Origin: Aristolochia californica
Taxonomy: Eukaryota; Streptophyta; Magnoliopsida; Piperales; Aristolochiaceae
NCBI GenBank assembly: GCA_029961685.1
Contig: JARWKL010000007.1
Coordinates: 19,415,013 to 19,479,012 of the forward strand
Length of the DNA: 64,000 nt
Reading direction: 5' to 3'
Shown: positions 1-14,400 of the stretch, in pieces
Position numbering within the stretch: position 1 is the first letter of the stretch
Layout of the letters: every line of letters begins with the position of its first letter
The notes under the pieces: model-generated
What the model saw: the letters and a program-made list of their open reading frames with translations, nothing else
Told to the model about the DNA's origin: nothing
Database searches by the model: none
Position numbers and translations under genes: made by a program

Positions 1-11
1 TTTACATATAA

Positions 12-688
12 GGTTTTGCAATCATCGGGAAACAGGGGAGGCGGGCGATTTTTAACTGAGTGTTGACTTCAAATCCATAAGTCATTTCTTACAAAAATGT
101 AGCCCATTACGCATGACAAATCAATTTACAATCATCTACGATTGTTAGCTCAACGTTTTGAATATGGGCAAAATAATTGCTTGTTGGACTCGGGCAAATA
201 TCCCACCGCACGTTCACTTGAGAATTTAATGAGTGTTTGTTATTCTCTTTAAAAGCATTGGATCCATAGGTAATTTGAATCTTTAACATGTTTTAAGCAT
301 GCATATCCATTTTTAAAACATGTGTAGAAAAAATCTCCTTCGTGTGAAATTCCAAGCTTAATAGGGTTGGACTAATGGAATTTCCCAAACTTGGTCAACA
401 AAACTTTTGTGTTCATTTGTGGTGTGTGAATAGATATTTTTTATTTACATTAGTTATTATTTTAAATATTTTCCACACATTAACTATAAAATTTTTATTT
501 TGCTGTGATCTTTTTTGCCTTTTTTGTTTGCGGGATGAAGGGGAGAGAGAAAACTCAAAGTTCTTATTTAAGAAAAAAGTGTACATCTAAAATGGAAATG
601 CACAATGCACAAATGAAGAGAGAGATATTTGCAAAGAGTGTCTGTATGTTTAAGGGATCGTATGCACTTTTTTAGTTTTTATATCTAA
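12..688. repeat. Hybrid unit, A head and C tail
   Basis: The head and the GTTGACTTCAAATCC and GGGCAAATATCCC segments are type A. From about 295 the unit reads as type C (AAGCATGC, AAGCTTAATAGGGTTGG, tail GTATGCAC). The exchange lies between roughly 200 and 295. The next unit is A, so the order here is A/C then A, as expected if one B unit and parts of A and C were lost by unequal exchange. Confidence 0.85.
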
Positions 689-2691
689 GGTTTTGCAATC
701 ATCGGGAAACGGGGGAGGCGGGCGACTTTTAACTAAGTGTTGACTTCAAATCCATAAGTCATTTCTTACAAAAATATGGACCGTTACGCATGACAAATCA
801 CTTTAAAATCATCTATGATTGTTAGCTCAACTTTTTGAATATGGGCAAAATAATGCCTTGTTTGACTCGGGCAAATATCCCACCTCACGTTCACTTGAGA
901 ATTTAATGAGCGTTTGTTATTCTCTTTAAAATCTTTGGATCCATAGGTCATTTGAATCTTTAACATGTTTCTGGGATGCATATCCATTTTTAAAACATGT
1001 GTAGAAAAAGTCTCCTTCATGTAAAATTCCAAGATATTAGTTTTGGACTAATGGAATTTCCCAAACTTGGATAACAAAACTTTTATGTTCATTTGTGGTG
1101 TGTGTATAAATTTTCTTCGTTTACTTTTTTTATTGTTTTAAACTTTTTCCGTACATCAACTATGAAATTTTCATTTTGCTCTGATCTATTTGCCTTTTTT
1201 GTTTACGGGATGAAGGGAGAGCGAAAAACTCAAAGTTTTGATTTAAGAAAAATGTGTACATCTAAAACGGAAATGCACAATGCACATATGTAGAGAGAGA
1301 TAATTCCAAAGAGTGTCTGTAATTTTGAGGGATTGTAAGCACCTTTTCATTTTTATATCTCAGGTTTTACAATCGTCGGGAAAAATGGGTTGCGGAGGAT
1401 TTTTAACTGAGTGTTGAATTGCAATCCATAAGTCATTTCATACAAAAATATAGCCCGTTACGCATGATAAATCACATTAAAATCATCTATGATTAATTAT
1501 GTCAGCTATTTGCAAATGGGCAAAATAATGGCATGTTTGACTCGGGTAAATATCCCACCGCAAGTTCACTTGAGAATTTAATGAGCATTTGTTATTCTCT
1601 TTAAAAGCTTTGCATCCATATCTCATTTGCGTCTTTAACATGTTTCAAACATGCATATCTTTTTTAAAACATGTGTGGACGAAATCTCTTTCTTGCAAAA
1701 TTCCAAGCTATTAGGGTTAAACTAGTGGAATTTCCAAAAATTGGATAACAAAAATTTTTTGTTCATTTGTGTTGGGAGAATAAATTTTCTTTATTGATAT
1801 TTGTTATTTTTTTAAATTTTTTCCATACATCAACTGTAAAATTTTCATTTTGTTGTAATCTTTTTGCCTTGTTTGTTTTCGAGATGAAGGGAGAGCGAAA
1901 AATCCAAGTTTTGACTTAAGAAAAAAGTGTAGATCTAAAATGGAAAAGCACAATGCATAATTGTAGGGAGAGATAATTTTTAGGGATTATAAGCTATTTT
2001 TAGTTTTAATATCTCAGGTTTTGCAATCATCGGGAAAAATTGGTGGCAACGGATTTTTAACCGGGTGTTGAATTGCAATCCATAAGTCATTTCATACAAA
2101 AATATAGCCCGTTACACTTGATAAATCACTTTTCAATCATCTATGATTGTTAGATCAAATTTTTGAAAATGGGCAAAATAATGACTTGTTAGACTCGGGT
2201 AAACATCCCACTGCACGTTCACTTGAGAATTTAATTAGCGTTTGTTATTCTCTTAAAAAGCTTTGGATCCATAGGTCATTTGAATCTTTAACATGTTTCA
2301 AGCATGCATATCCATTTTTAAAACATGTGTAGAAAAAAACTCCTTCCAGTAAAATTCCAAGCTTAATAGGGTTGGACTAATGGAATTTCCCAAACTTCGA
2401 TAACAAACTTTTGTGTTCATTTGTGGTGTGTGAATAGATTTTTTTTATTTACATTAGTTATTATTTTAAATATTTTCCACACATCAACTATAAAAATTTT
2501 ATTTTGTTGTGATCTCTTTTGGCTTTTTTGTTTATGGGATGAAGGGGGAGCGAAAACTCAAAGTTCTGATTTAAGAAAAAAATGTACATCTAAAATGGAA
2601 ATGCACAATGCACAAATGTAGAGAGAGTTATTTCCAAAGAGTGTCTGTATGTTTTAGGGATCGTATGCACTTTTTTCATATTTATATCTAA
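689..2691. repeat. HOR copy A-B-C (units at 689, 1363, 2017)
   Basis: Three complete units in canonical order. The B unit is 654 bp, about 20 bp short, because the segment that normally reads CCAAAGAGTGTCTGTAA is missing near 1975. The C unit has an atypical head (GGTGGCAACGG) and ACCGGGTGTTG in place of ACTGAGTGTTG. Confidence 0.9.
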
Positions 2692-4717
2692 GGTTTTGCA
2701 ATTGTCGGGAAACGGGGGAGGCAGACGATTTTTAACTGAGTGTTGACTTCAAATCCATAAGTCATTTCTTAAAAAAATATAGCCCGAAATGCATGACAAA
2801 TCACTTTACAATCACCTATGATTGTTAGCTCAACGTTTTGAATATGGGCAAAATAATGCCTTGTTTGACTCGGGCAAATATCCCACCGCACGTTCACTTG
2901 AGAATTTAATGAGCATTTTTTATTCTCATTAAAAGCTTCGGATCCATAGGTCATTTGAATCTTTAACATGTTTCTGGCATGCATATCCATTTTTAAAACA
3001 TGTGTAGAAAAAATCTCCTTCATGTAAAATCCCAAGATATTAGTTTTGGACTAGTGAAATTTCCCAAACTTGGATAACAAAACTTTTGTATTCATTTGTG
3101 GTGTGTGAATAAATTTTCTTCATTTACTTTTTTTATTTTTTAAACATTTTCCGTGCATCAACTATGAAATTTTCATTTTGCTGTGATCTATTTGCCTTTT
3201 TTGTTTATGTGATGAAGGGAGAGCGAAAAACTCGAAGTTTTGATTTAAGAAAAATGTGCACATCTAAAACGGAAATGCACAATGCACATATGTAGAGAGA
3301 GATAATTCCAAAGAGTGTCTGTAATTTTCAGGGATTGTAAGCACCTTTTTGTTTTTATATCTCAAGATTTGCAATCGTCAGGAAAAATGGGTTGCGGAGG
3401 ATTTTTAACTGAGTGGTTAATTGCAATCCTTATGTCATTTAACACAAAAATATAGCCCGTTACGCATGATAAATCACATTACAATCATCTATGATTAATT
3501 ATGTCAGCTTTTTGCAAAAGGGCACATAATGTCATGTTTGACTCGGGTAAATATCCCACCGCAAATTCACTTGAGAATTTAATGAGCGTTTGTTATTCTC
3601 TTTAAAAGCTTTGCATCCATAGCTCATTTGCATCTTTAACATGTTTCAAATATGCATATCCATTTTTAAAACATGTGTGGATGAAATCTCTTTCTTGCAA
3701 AATTCCAAGCTATTAGGGTTAAACTAGTGGAATTTCCCAAAATTGGATAACAAAACTTTTGTGTTCATTTGTGTTGGCTGAATAAATTTTTTTTATTTAT
3801 ATTTGTTATTGTTTTAAATTTTTTCCATACATAAACTATAAAATTTTCATTTTGTTGTAAGCTTTTTGCCTTGTTTGTTTTCGGGATGAAAGGAGAGCGA
3901 AAAGTCAAAAGTTTTGATTTAAGAAAAGAGTGTACATCTAAAATGGAAAAGCAAAATGCACAATTGTAGGGAGAGATAATTCCAAAGAGTGTCTGCAATT
4001 TTTAGGGATTTTAAGCAGCTTTTCGTTTTTATATCTCAGGTTTTGCAATCGTCGGGAAAAATGGGTTGCGGAGGATTTTTAACTGAGTGTTGAATTGCAA
4101 TCCATAAGTCATTTTATACAAAAATATAGCCCGTTACGCATGATAAATAACATTACAATCGTCTATGCTTGTTAGATCAAATTTTTGAAAATGGGCAAAA
4201 TAATGACTTGTTAGACTCGGGTAAATATCCCACTGCACGTTCACTTGAGAATTTAACGAGCGTTTGTTATTCACTTTAAAAGCTTTGGATCCATAGGTCA
4301 TTTGAATCTTTAACATGTTTCAAGCATGCATATCCATTATTAAAAAACATGGGTAGAAAAAATCTCCTTCATGTAAAATTCAAAGCATAATAGGGTTGGA
4401 CTAATGGAATTTCCCAAACTTGGATAACAAAAATTTTATGTTCATTTGTGGTGTGTGAATAGATATTTGTTACTTACATAAGTTATTATTTTAAATATTT
4501 TCCACTCATCAACTATAAAAATTTTATTTTTTTGTGATGTTTTTTGCCTTTTTTGTTTATGGGATGAAGGGGGAGCGAAAAGTCAAAGTTCTGATTAAAA
4601 AAAAAAGGGTACATCTAAAATGCAAAATACACAATGCACAAATGTAGAGAGGGATATTTCCAAAGAGTGTCTGTATGTTTTAGGGACCGTATGCACTTTT
4701 TTCGTTTTTATATCTAA
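2692..4717. repeat. HOR copy A-B-C (units at 2692, 3365, 4039)
   Basis: A and B are standard. The third unit starts with a B-type head (GGGTTGCGGAGG near 4066) and turns into type C by about 4160 (GATCAAATTTTTG). It therefore carries a short B-like patch, suggesting conversion or crossover at the unit boundary. At 679 bp it is one of the two longest simple units in the window, with an altered A-run before the second dyad arm (4339-4352). Confidence 0.88.
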
Positions 4718-6065
4718 GGTTTTGCAATCGTCGGGAAACGGGGGAGGTGGGCGATTTTTAACTGAGTGTTGACTTCAAATCCATAAGTCATTTCCTACAA
4801 AAATATAGCCCGTTACGCATGACAAATCACTTTACAATCATCTATGATTGTTAGCTCAACGTTTTGAATATGGGCAAAATAACGGCTTGTTTGACTCGGG
4901 CAAATATCCCACCACACGTTCACTTTGAAAATTTAATGAGCGTTTGTTATTCTCTTTAAAAGCTTTGGATCCATAGTTCATTTGAATCTTTAACATGTTT
5001 CTGGCTTGCATATCCATTTTTAAAACATGTGTGGAAAAAATCTCCTTCATGTAAAATTCCAAGATATTAGTTTTGGACTAGTGGAATTTCCAAAAGTTGG
5101 ATAACAAAACTTTTGTGTTCAATTGTGGTGTGTGAATAAATTTTCTTCATTTACTTTTGATATTGTTTTAAACTTTTTTCGTACATCAACTATGAAATTT
5201 TCATTTTGCTATGATCTATTTGCCTTTTTTGTTTACGGGATGAAGGGAGAGCGAAAAACTCGATGTTTTAATTTAAGAAAAATGAGTACATCTAAAACTG
5301 AAATACACAATGCACATATGTAGATAGAGATAATTCCAAAGTGTGTCTGCAATTTTAAGGGATTGTAAGCACCTTTACATTTTTATATCTCAGGTTTTGC
5401 AATCGTCGGGAAAAATGGGTTGCGGAGGATTATTAACCGTGTGTGGAATTGCAATCCATAAGTCATTTCATGCAAAAATATAGCCCGTTACGCATGATAA
5501 ATCTCATTACAATTACCTATGATTAATTATGTCAGCTTTTTGCAAATGGGCAAAATAATGGGATGTTTGACTCGGGTAAATATCCTACCGCAAGTTCACT
5601 TGAGAATTTAATGAGCTTTTGTTATTCTCTTTAAAAGCTTTGCATCCATAGCACATTTGCATCTTTAACATGTTTCAAACATGCATATCCATTTTTAAAA
5701 CATGTGTGGATGAAATCTCTTTCTTTCAAAATTCCAATCTATTAGGGTTAAACTAGTGGAATTTCCCAAAATTGGATAACAAATCTTTTGTGTTCATTTG
5801 TGTTGGGTGAATAAATTTTCTTTATTTATATTTTTTATTGTTTTAAATTTTTCCCATACATCAACTATAAAATTTTCATTTTGTTGGAAGCTTTTTGCCT
5901 TGTTTGTTTTCGGGATGAAGGAAGAGCGAAAAGTCCAAGTTTTGATTTAAGAAAAAAGTATACATCTAAAATGAAAAGCACAATGCACAATTGTAGGGAG
6001 AAATAATTCCAAAGAGTGTCTGTAATTTTTAGGGATTGTAAGCACCTTTTCGTTTTTATATCTCA
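4718..6065. repeat. Units A and B (4718, 5393); the B has an A-like tail
   Basis: The A unit is standard. The B unit carries private variants (TTTCTTTCAAAATTCC near 5720, GAAGGAAGAGCG near 5926, GGGAGAAATAATT near 5996) and ends with the A-type tail GTAAGCACCTTTTCG instead of the B tail. It is followed by another B rather than a C. The same variants return in the unit at 6734. Confidence 0.85.
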
Positions 6066-6733
6066 GGTTTTGCAATCGTCGAGAAAAATGGGCTGCGGAG
6101 GATTTTTAACTAAGTGTTGAATTGCAATCCATAAGTCATTTCATACAAAAATATAGCCCGATACGCATGATAAATCACTTTACAATCGTCAATTATTAAA
6201 TATGTCAGCTTTTTGCTAATGCGCAAAATAATTGCATGTTTGACTCGGGTAAATATCCCACCGCAAGTTCACTTGAAAATTTAATGAGGGTTTGTTGTTC
6301 TCTTTAAAAGCTTTGCATCCATAGCTCATTTGCATCTTTAACATGTTTCAAACATGCATATCCAAAACATGTGTGGATGAAATCTCTTTCTTGCAAAATT
6401 CCAAGCTATTGGGGTTACACTAGTGGAATTTCCAAAAACTGGATAACAAAACTTTTCTGTTCATTAGTGTTTCGTGAATAAATTTTATTTATTTATATTT
6501 TTTATTGTTTTAAATTTTTTCCATACATCAACTATAAAATTTTTATTTTGTTGTCAGCTTTTTGCGTTGTTTGTTTTCGGGATGAAGGGAGAGTGAAAAG
6601 TCAATGTTTTGATTTAAGAAAAGTGTATACACCTAAAATGGAAAAGCAAAATGTACAATTTTAGGGAGAGATAATTCCAAAGAGTGTCTGTAATTTTTAG
6701 GGATTGTAAGCTCTTTTTAGTTTTTATATCTCA
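6066..6733. repeat. Additional B unit, 668 bp
   Basis: A B unit directly follows another B. It lacks about 7 bp (ATTTTTA) before the second dyad arm near 6361, so the ACATGTTT and AAACATGT arms sit closer together than usual. Its tail is the normal B tail. Confidence 0.87.
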
Positions 6734-7406
6734 GGTTTTGCAATCGTCGGGAAAAATTGGTGGTAGAGGATTTTTAACTGAGTGTTGAATTGCAATCCAT
6801 AACTCAATTCATACCAAAATATAGCCCGTTATGCATGATAAATCACTGTACAATCATCTATGATTGTTAGATCAAATTTTTGAAAATGGGCAAAATAATC
6901 ACTTGTTAGACTCGGGTAAATATCCCACCGCAAGTTCACTTGAGAATTTAATGAGCATTTGTTATTCTCTTTAAAAGTTTTGGATCCACAGGTCAATTGA
7001 ATCATTAACATTTTTCAAGCATGCATATCCATTTTTAAAACATGTGTGGATGAAATCTCTTTCTTTCAAAATTCCAATCTATTAGGTTTAAATTAGTGGA
7101 ATTTCCCAAAATTGGATAACAAACCTTTTCTCTTCATTTGTGTTGGGTGAACAAATTTTCTTTATTTATATTTGTTATTGTTTTAAATTTTTTCCATACA
7201 TCAACTATAAAATTTTCATTTTGTTGTAAGCTTTTTGCCTTGTTTGTCTTCGGGATGAAGGAAGAGCGAAAAGTCAAAGTTTTTATTTAAGAAAAAAGTG
7301 TACATCTAAAATGGAAAAGGACAATGCACAATTGTAGGGAGAAATAATTCCAAAGGGTGTCTGTAATTTTTAGGGATTGTAAGCACCTTTTCGTTTTTAT
7401 ATCTCA
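6734..7406. repeat. Mosaic unit: C head, B body, A-like tail
   Basis: The head TTGGTGGTAGAGG and the segments to about 7020 (GATCAAATTTTTG, TTTCAAGCATGC) are C, although CCGCAAGTTC at 6927 is B-like. From about 7045 the unit is B (TGTGTGGATGAAATC). The tail near 7380 is A-like. The B part shares rare variants with the unit at 5393. Confidence 0.82.
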
Positions 7407-10400
7407 GGTTTTGCAATGTCGAGAAAAATGGGTTGCGCAGGATTTTTAACTGAGTGTTGAATTGCAATCCATAAGTCATTTCATACAAAAATATAGCCCG
7501 TTACGCATGATAAATCACTTTACAATCGTCTATGATTAATTATGTCAACTTTTTGCAAATGGGCAAAATAATTGCATGTTTGACTCGAGTAAATATCCCA
7601 CCGCAAGTTCACTTGAGAATTTAATGAGCGTTTGTTATTCTCTATAAAAGCTTTGCATCCATAGCTCATTTACATCTTTAAAATGCTTCAAACATGCATA
7701 TCCATTTTTAAAACATGTGTGGACGAAATCTCTTTCTTGCAAAATTCCAAACTATTGTGGTTAAACTAGTGGAATTTCCCAAAATTGGATAACAAAACTT
7801 TTGTGTTCATTTGTTTTGGGTGAATAAATTTTATTTTTTTATATTTGTTATTGTTATAAATTTTTTCCATACATCAACTATAAAATTTTCATTTTGTTGT
7901 AAGCTTTTTGCCTTGTTTGTCTTCGGGATGAAGGAAGAGTGAAAAGTCAAAGTTTTGATTTAAGAAAAGAGTATACATCTAAAATGGAAAAGCACAATGC
8001 ACAATTATAGGGAGAGATAATTCCAAAGAGTGTCTGTAATTTTTAGGAATTGTAAGCTCTTTTTAGTTTTTATATCTCGGGTTTTCGAATCGTCGAGAAA
8101 CATTGGTGGTAGAGGATTTTTAACTGAGTGTTGAATTGCAATCCATAAGTCATTTCTTACAAAAATATAGCCCATTACGCATGAAAAATCACTTTACAAT
8201 CATCTATGATTGTTAGCTCAACTTTTTGAATATGGGCAAAATAATGGCTTGTTTGACTCGGGCAAATATCTCACCGCACGTTCACTTGATAATTTAATGA
8301 GCGTTTGTTATTCTCTTTAAAAGCTTTGGATCCATAGGTCATTTGAATCTTTAACATGTTTGTGGCATTCATATCCATTTTTAAAACATGTGAAGAAAAA
8401 ATCTCCTTCATGTAAAATTTCAAGATATTAGTTTTGGACTAGTGAAATTTCCCAAACTAGGATAACAAAACTTTTGTGTTCATTTGTGGTGTGTAAATAA
8501 ATTTTCTTCATTTAATTTTTTTATTGTTTCAAACTTTTCCCGTACATCAACTATGTAATTTTCCTTTTGATGTGATCTATTTGCCTTTTTTGTTTACGGG
8601 ATGAATGGAAAGCGAAAAACTCGAAGTTTTGATTTAAGAAAAATGTGTACATCTAAAATAGAAATGCATAATGCACATTTGTAGAGAGAGATAATTCCAA
8701 AGAGTTTCTGTAATTTTTAGGGATTTTAAGCACCTTTTCATTTTTATATCTCAGCATTTGCAATCGTCGGGAAAAATGGGTTGCGGAGGATGTTTAATTG
8801 AGTATTGAATTGTAATGGATAAGTCATTTCATAAAAAAATATAGCCTGTTACGCATGATAAATCACATTACAATCAACTATGATTAATTTTGTTATCTTT
8901 TTGCAAATGGGCAAAGTAATGGCATGTTTGACTCAGGTAAATATGCCACCGCAAGTTCACATGAGAATTTAATGAGCGTTTGTTATTCTCTTTAAAAGCT
9001 TTGCATCCATAGCTCATTTGCGTCTTTAACATGTTTCAAACATGCATATCCATTTTTAAAACATGTGTGGACGAAATCTCTTTCTTGCAAAATTCCAAGC
9101 TATTAGGGTTAAACTAGTGGAATTTCCCAAAATTGGATAACAAAACTTTTTTGTTCATTTGTGTTGGGTGAATAAATTTTCTTTATTTATATTTGTTATT
9201 GTTTTCAATTTTTTCCACACATCAACTATAAATTTTTTATTTTGTTGTGATCTTTTTTGCCTTTTTTCTTTACAGGATGAAGGGGGGAGCGAAAACTCAA
9301 AGTTCTGATTTGAGAAAAAAGTGTACATCTAAAATGGAAATGCACAATGCACAAATGTAGAGAGAGATATTTCCAAAGAGTGTCTGTATGTTTTAGGGAT
9401 CGTATGCACTTTTTTCGTTTTTGTATCTAAGGTTTTGCAATCGTCGGGAAATGGGGGAGGCGGTCGATTTTTAACTGAGTGTTGACTTCGAATCCATAAG
9501 TCATTTCTTACAAAAATATAGCCCGTTACGCATGACAAATCACTTTACAATCATCTATGATTGTTAGCTCAACTTTTTGAATATGGGCAAAATAATGGCT
9601 TGTTTGACTCGGGCAAATATCCCACCGCACGTCCACTTGAGAATTTAATGAGCGTTTGTTATTCTCTATAAAAGCCTTGGATCCTTCGGTCATTTGAATC
9701 TTTAACATGTTTCTGCTATGCAAATCCATTTTTAAAACATGTGTAGAAAAAATCTCCTTCATGTAAAATTCCAACATATTAGTTTTGGACTAGTGGAATT
9801 TCCCAAACTTGGATAACAAAACTTTTGTGTTCATTTGTGGTGTGTGAGTAAATTTTCTTCATTTACTTTTTTTATTGTTTTAAATTTTTTCCGTACATCA
9901 ACTATGAAATTTTTATTTTGCTGTGATCTATTTGCCTTTTTTTTTTACGGGATGAAGGGAGAGCGAAAAACTCGAAGTTTTGATTTAAGAAAAATGTGTA
10001 CATCTAATACGGAAACGCACAATGCACATATGTAGAGAGAGATAATTCCAAAGTGTGTTTGTAAGTTTTAGGGATTGTAACCACCTTTTCGTTTTTATAT
10101 CTCAGGTTTTGCAATCATCGGGAAAAATGGGTTGCGGAGGATTTTTAACTGAATGTTGAATTGCAATCCGTAAGTCGTTTCAAACAAAAATATAGCCCGT
10201 TACGCATGATAAATCACATTATAGACATCTATGATTAATTATGTCAGCTTTTTGCAAATGGGCAAAATAATGACTTGTTAGACTCGGGTAAATATCCCAC
10301 CGCACGTTCACTTGAGAATTTAATGAGCGTATGCTATTCTCTTTAAAAGCTTTGGATCCATAGGTCATTTCAATCTTTAACATGTTTCAAGCATGCATAT

Positions 10401-11451
10401 CAATTTTTAAAACATGTGTAGAAAAAATCTCCTTCAAGTAAAATTCCAAGCTTAATAGGGTTGGACTAATGGAATTTCCCAAACTTGGATAACAAAACTT
10501 TTGTGTTCATTTGTGGCGTGTGAATAGATATTTTTTATATACATTAGTTATTATTTTAAATATTTTCGACACATCAACTATAAAATTTTTATTTTGTTGT
10601 GATCTTTTTTGCCTTTTTTGTTTACGGGATGAAGGGAGAGCGAAAACTCAAAGTTCTGATTTAAGAAAAAAGTTTATATCTAAAATGGAAATGCACAATG
10701 CACAATTGTAGAGAGAGATATTTCCAAAGAGTGTTTGTATATTTTAGGGATCGTATGCACTTTTTCGTTTTTATATCTAAGCTTTTGCAATCGTCGGGAA
10801 ACGGGGGAGGCTGGCGATTTTTAACTGAGTGTTGACTTCAAATCCATAAGTCATTTCTTACAAAAATATAGCCCGTTACGCATGACAAATCACTTTACAA
10901 TCATCTATGATTGTTAGCTCAACTTTTTGAATATGGGCAAAATAATGGCTTGTTTGACTCAGGCAAATATCCCACCGCACGTTCACTTGAGAATTTAATG
11001 AGCGTTTGTTATTTTCTTTAAAAGCTTTGGATCCATAGGTCATTTGAATCTTTAACATGTTTCTGGAATTCATATCCATTTTTAAAACATGTGTAGAAAA
11101 AATCACCTTCATGTAAAATTCAAAGATATTAGTTTAGGACTAGTGGAATTTCCCAAACTTGGATAACAAAACTTTTGTGTTCATTTGTGGTGTGTGAATA
11201 AATTTTCTTCGTTTAATTTTTTATTGTTTTAAAATTTTTCTGTACATCAACTATGAAATTTTCATTTTGCTGTGATCTATTTGCCTTTTTTGTTTACGGG
11301 ATGGAGGGAGAGCGAAAAACTCGAAGTTTTGATTTAAGAAAAATGTGTACATCTAAAACGGAAATGCACAATGCACATATGTAGAGAGAGATAATTCCAA
11401 AGAGTGTCTGTAATTTTAGGGATTGTAAGCACTTTTTGTTTGTATATCTCA
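7407..11451. repeat. Six-unit block, copy 1 (B, C/A, B/C, A, B/C, A)
   Basis: Units start at 7407 (B), 8080 (C head, type A from about 8145), 8754 (B, type C from about 9205), 9431 (A), 10105 (B, type C from about 10265) and 10781 (A). The same series of hybrids with the same private variants repeats immediately downstream at a constant offset of 4,045-4,047 bp. Shared variants include GTTTGTGGCATTC (8359 and about 12406), TTTTCCTTTTGATG, GGATGAATGGAAAGCG, ATTGAATTG(C/T)AATGGAT and AAATATGCCACC. Confidence 0.9.
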
Positions 11452-14400
11452 GGTTTTGCAATCGTCGAGAAAAATGGGTTGCGGAGGATTTTTAACTAAG
11501 TGTTGAATTGCAATCCATAAGTCATTTCATACAAAAATATAGCCCATTACGCATGATAAATCACATTACAATCATCTTTGAATAATTATGTCAGATTTTT
11601 AAAAATGGGCAAACTAATGGCATGTTTGACTCGGGGTAAATATCCCACCGCAAGTTCACTTGAGAATTTAATGAGCGTTTGTTATTCTCTTTAAAAGCTT
11701 TGCATCCATAGCTCATTTGCATCTTTAAAATGCTTCTAACATGCATATCCATTTTTAATACATGTGTGGACGAAATCTCTTTCTTGCAAAATTCCAAACT
11801 ATTGTGGTTAAACTAGTGGAATTTCCCAAAATTGGATAACAAAACTTTTGTGTTCATTTGTTTTGGGTGAATAAATTTTCTTTCTTTATATTTGTTATTG
11901 TTTTAATTTTTTTCCATACATCAACTATAAAATTTTCATTTTGTTGTAAGCTTTTTTCCTTGTTTGTTTTCGGGATGAAGGGAGAGTAAAAAGTCAAAGT
12001 TTTGATTTAAGAAAAGAGTATACATCTAAAATGGAAAAGCACAATGCACAATTGTAGGGAGAGATAATTCCAAAGAGTGTCTGTAATTTTTAGGGATTGT
12101 AAGCTCTTTTTAGGTTTTATATCTCAGGTTTTCCAATCGTTGGGAAAAATTGGTGGCAGAGGATTTTTAACTGAGGGTTGAATTGCAATCCATAAGTCAG
12201 TTCTTACCAAAATATAGCCCGTTACGCATGAAAAATCACTTACAATCATCTATGATTGTTAGCTCAACTTTTTGAATATGGGCAAAATAATGGCTTGTTT
12301 GACTCGGGCAAATATCCCACCGCACGTTCACTTGATAATTTAATGAGCGTTTGTTATTCTCTTTAAAAGCTTTGGATCCATAGGTCATTTGAATCTTTAA
12401 CATGTTTGTGGCATTCATATCCATTTTTAAAACATGTGAAGAAAAAATCTCCTTCATGTAAAATTCCAAGATATTAGGTTTGGACTAGTGAAATTTCCCA
12501 AACTAGGATAACAAAACTTTTGTGTTCATTTGTGTTGTGTTAATAAATTTTCTTCATTTACTTTTTTTATTGTTTTAAACTTTTCTCGTACATCAACTAT
12601 GTAATTTTCCTTTTGATGTGATCTATTTGCCTTTTTTGTTTACGGGATGAATGGAAAGCGAAAAACTCGAAGTTTTGATTTAAGAAAAATGTGTACATCT
12701 AAAATAGAAATGCACAATGCACATTTGTAGAGAGAGATAATTCCAAAGAGTGTCTGTAATTTTTAGGGATTTTCAGCACCTTTTCGTTTTTATATCTCAG
12801 CTTTTGCAATCGTCGGGAAAAATGGGTTGCGGAGGATGTTTAACTGAGTATTGAATTGCAATGGATAAGTCATTTCATACAAAAATATAGCCCGTTACGC
12901 ATGATAAATTACGTTACAATCAACTATGATTAATTATGTTATCTTTTTGCAAATGGGCAAAGTAATGGCATGTTTGACTCAGGTAAATATGCCACCGCAA
13001 GTTCACATGAGAATTTAATGAGCATTTGTTATTCTCTTTAAAAGCTTTGCATCCATAGCTCATTTGAGTCTTTAACATGTTTCAAACATGCATATCCATT
13101 TTTAAAACATGTGTGGACGAAATCTCTTTCTTGCAAAATTCCAAGCTATTAGGGTTAAACTAGTGGAATTTCCCAAAATTGGATAACAAAACTTTTGTGT
13201 TCATTTGTGTTGGGTGAATAAATTTTCTTTATTTATATTTGTTATTGTTTTCAATTTTTTCCACACATCAACTATAAATTTTTTATTTTGTTGTGATCTT
13301 TTTTGCTTTTTTTCTTTACGGGATGAAGGGGGGAGCGAAAACTCAAAGTTTTGATTTGAGAAAAAAGTGTACATCTAAAATGGAAATGCACAATGCACAA
13401 ATGTAGAGAGAGATATTTCCAAAGAGTATCTGTATGTTTTAGGGATCGTATGCACTTTTTTCATTTTTGTATCTAAGGTTTTGCAATCGTCGGGAAATGG
13501 GGGAGGCGGTCAATTTTTAACTGAATGTTGACTTCAAATCCATAAGTCATTTCTTACAAAAATATAGCCCGTTACACATGACAAATCACTTTACAATCAT
13601 CTATGATTTTTAGCTCAACTTTTTGAATATGGGCAAAATAATGGCTTGTTTGACTCGGGCAAATATCCCACCGCACGTTCACTTGAGAATTTAATGGGCG
13701 TTTGTTATTCTCTATAAAAGCCTTGGATCCTTCGGTCATTTGAATCTTTAACATGTTTCTGGCATGCAAATGCATTTTTAATACACGTGTAGAAAAAATC
13801 TCCTTCATGTAAAATTCCAAGATATTAGTTTTGGACTAGTGGAATTTCCCAAACTTGGATAACAAAACTTTTGTGTTCATTTGTGGTGTGTGAGTAAATT
13901 TTCTTCATTTAATTTTTTTATTGTTTTAAACTTTTTCCGTACATCAACTATGAAATTTTCATTTTGCTGTGATCTATTTGCCTTTTTTGTTTACGGGATG
14001 AAGGGAGAGCGAAAAACTCGAAGTTTTGATTTAAGAAAAATGTGTACATCTAATATGGAAATGCACAATGCACATATGTGGAGAGAGATAATTCCAAAGT
14101 GTGTTTGTAATTTTTAGGGATTGTAACCACCTTTTCGTTTTTATATCTCAGGTTTTGCAATCACCGGGAAAAATGGGTTGCGGAGGATTTTTAACTAAGT
14201 GTTGAATTGCAATCCGTAAGTCATTTCATACAAAAATATAGCCCGTTCCGCATGATAAATCACATTATAGACATCTATGATTAATTATGTCAGCTTTTTG
14301 CAAATGGGCAAAATAATGACTTGTTAGACTCGGGTAAATATCCCACCGCACGTTCCTTGAGAATTTAATGAGCGTTTGCTATTCTCTTTAAAATCTTTGG

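Larger units (their letters stand above)
5393..8079. repeat. Duplicated dimer, two copies of ~1,341 bp
   Basis: Units 5393+6066 and 6734+7407 form two copies at an offset of 1,341 bp. Evidence is the shared TTTCTTTCAAAATTCCAATC, GAAGGAAGAGCG, GGGAGAAATAATT and A-like tail in the first member, and the shared TCGAGAAAAATGGG head in the second. The first ~300 bp of 6734 are C and not B, so the copies are equal only in part. Confidence 0.75.
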
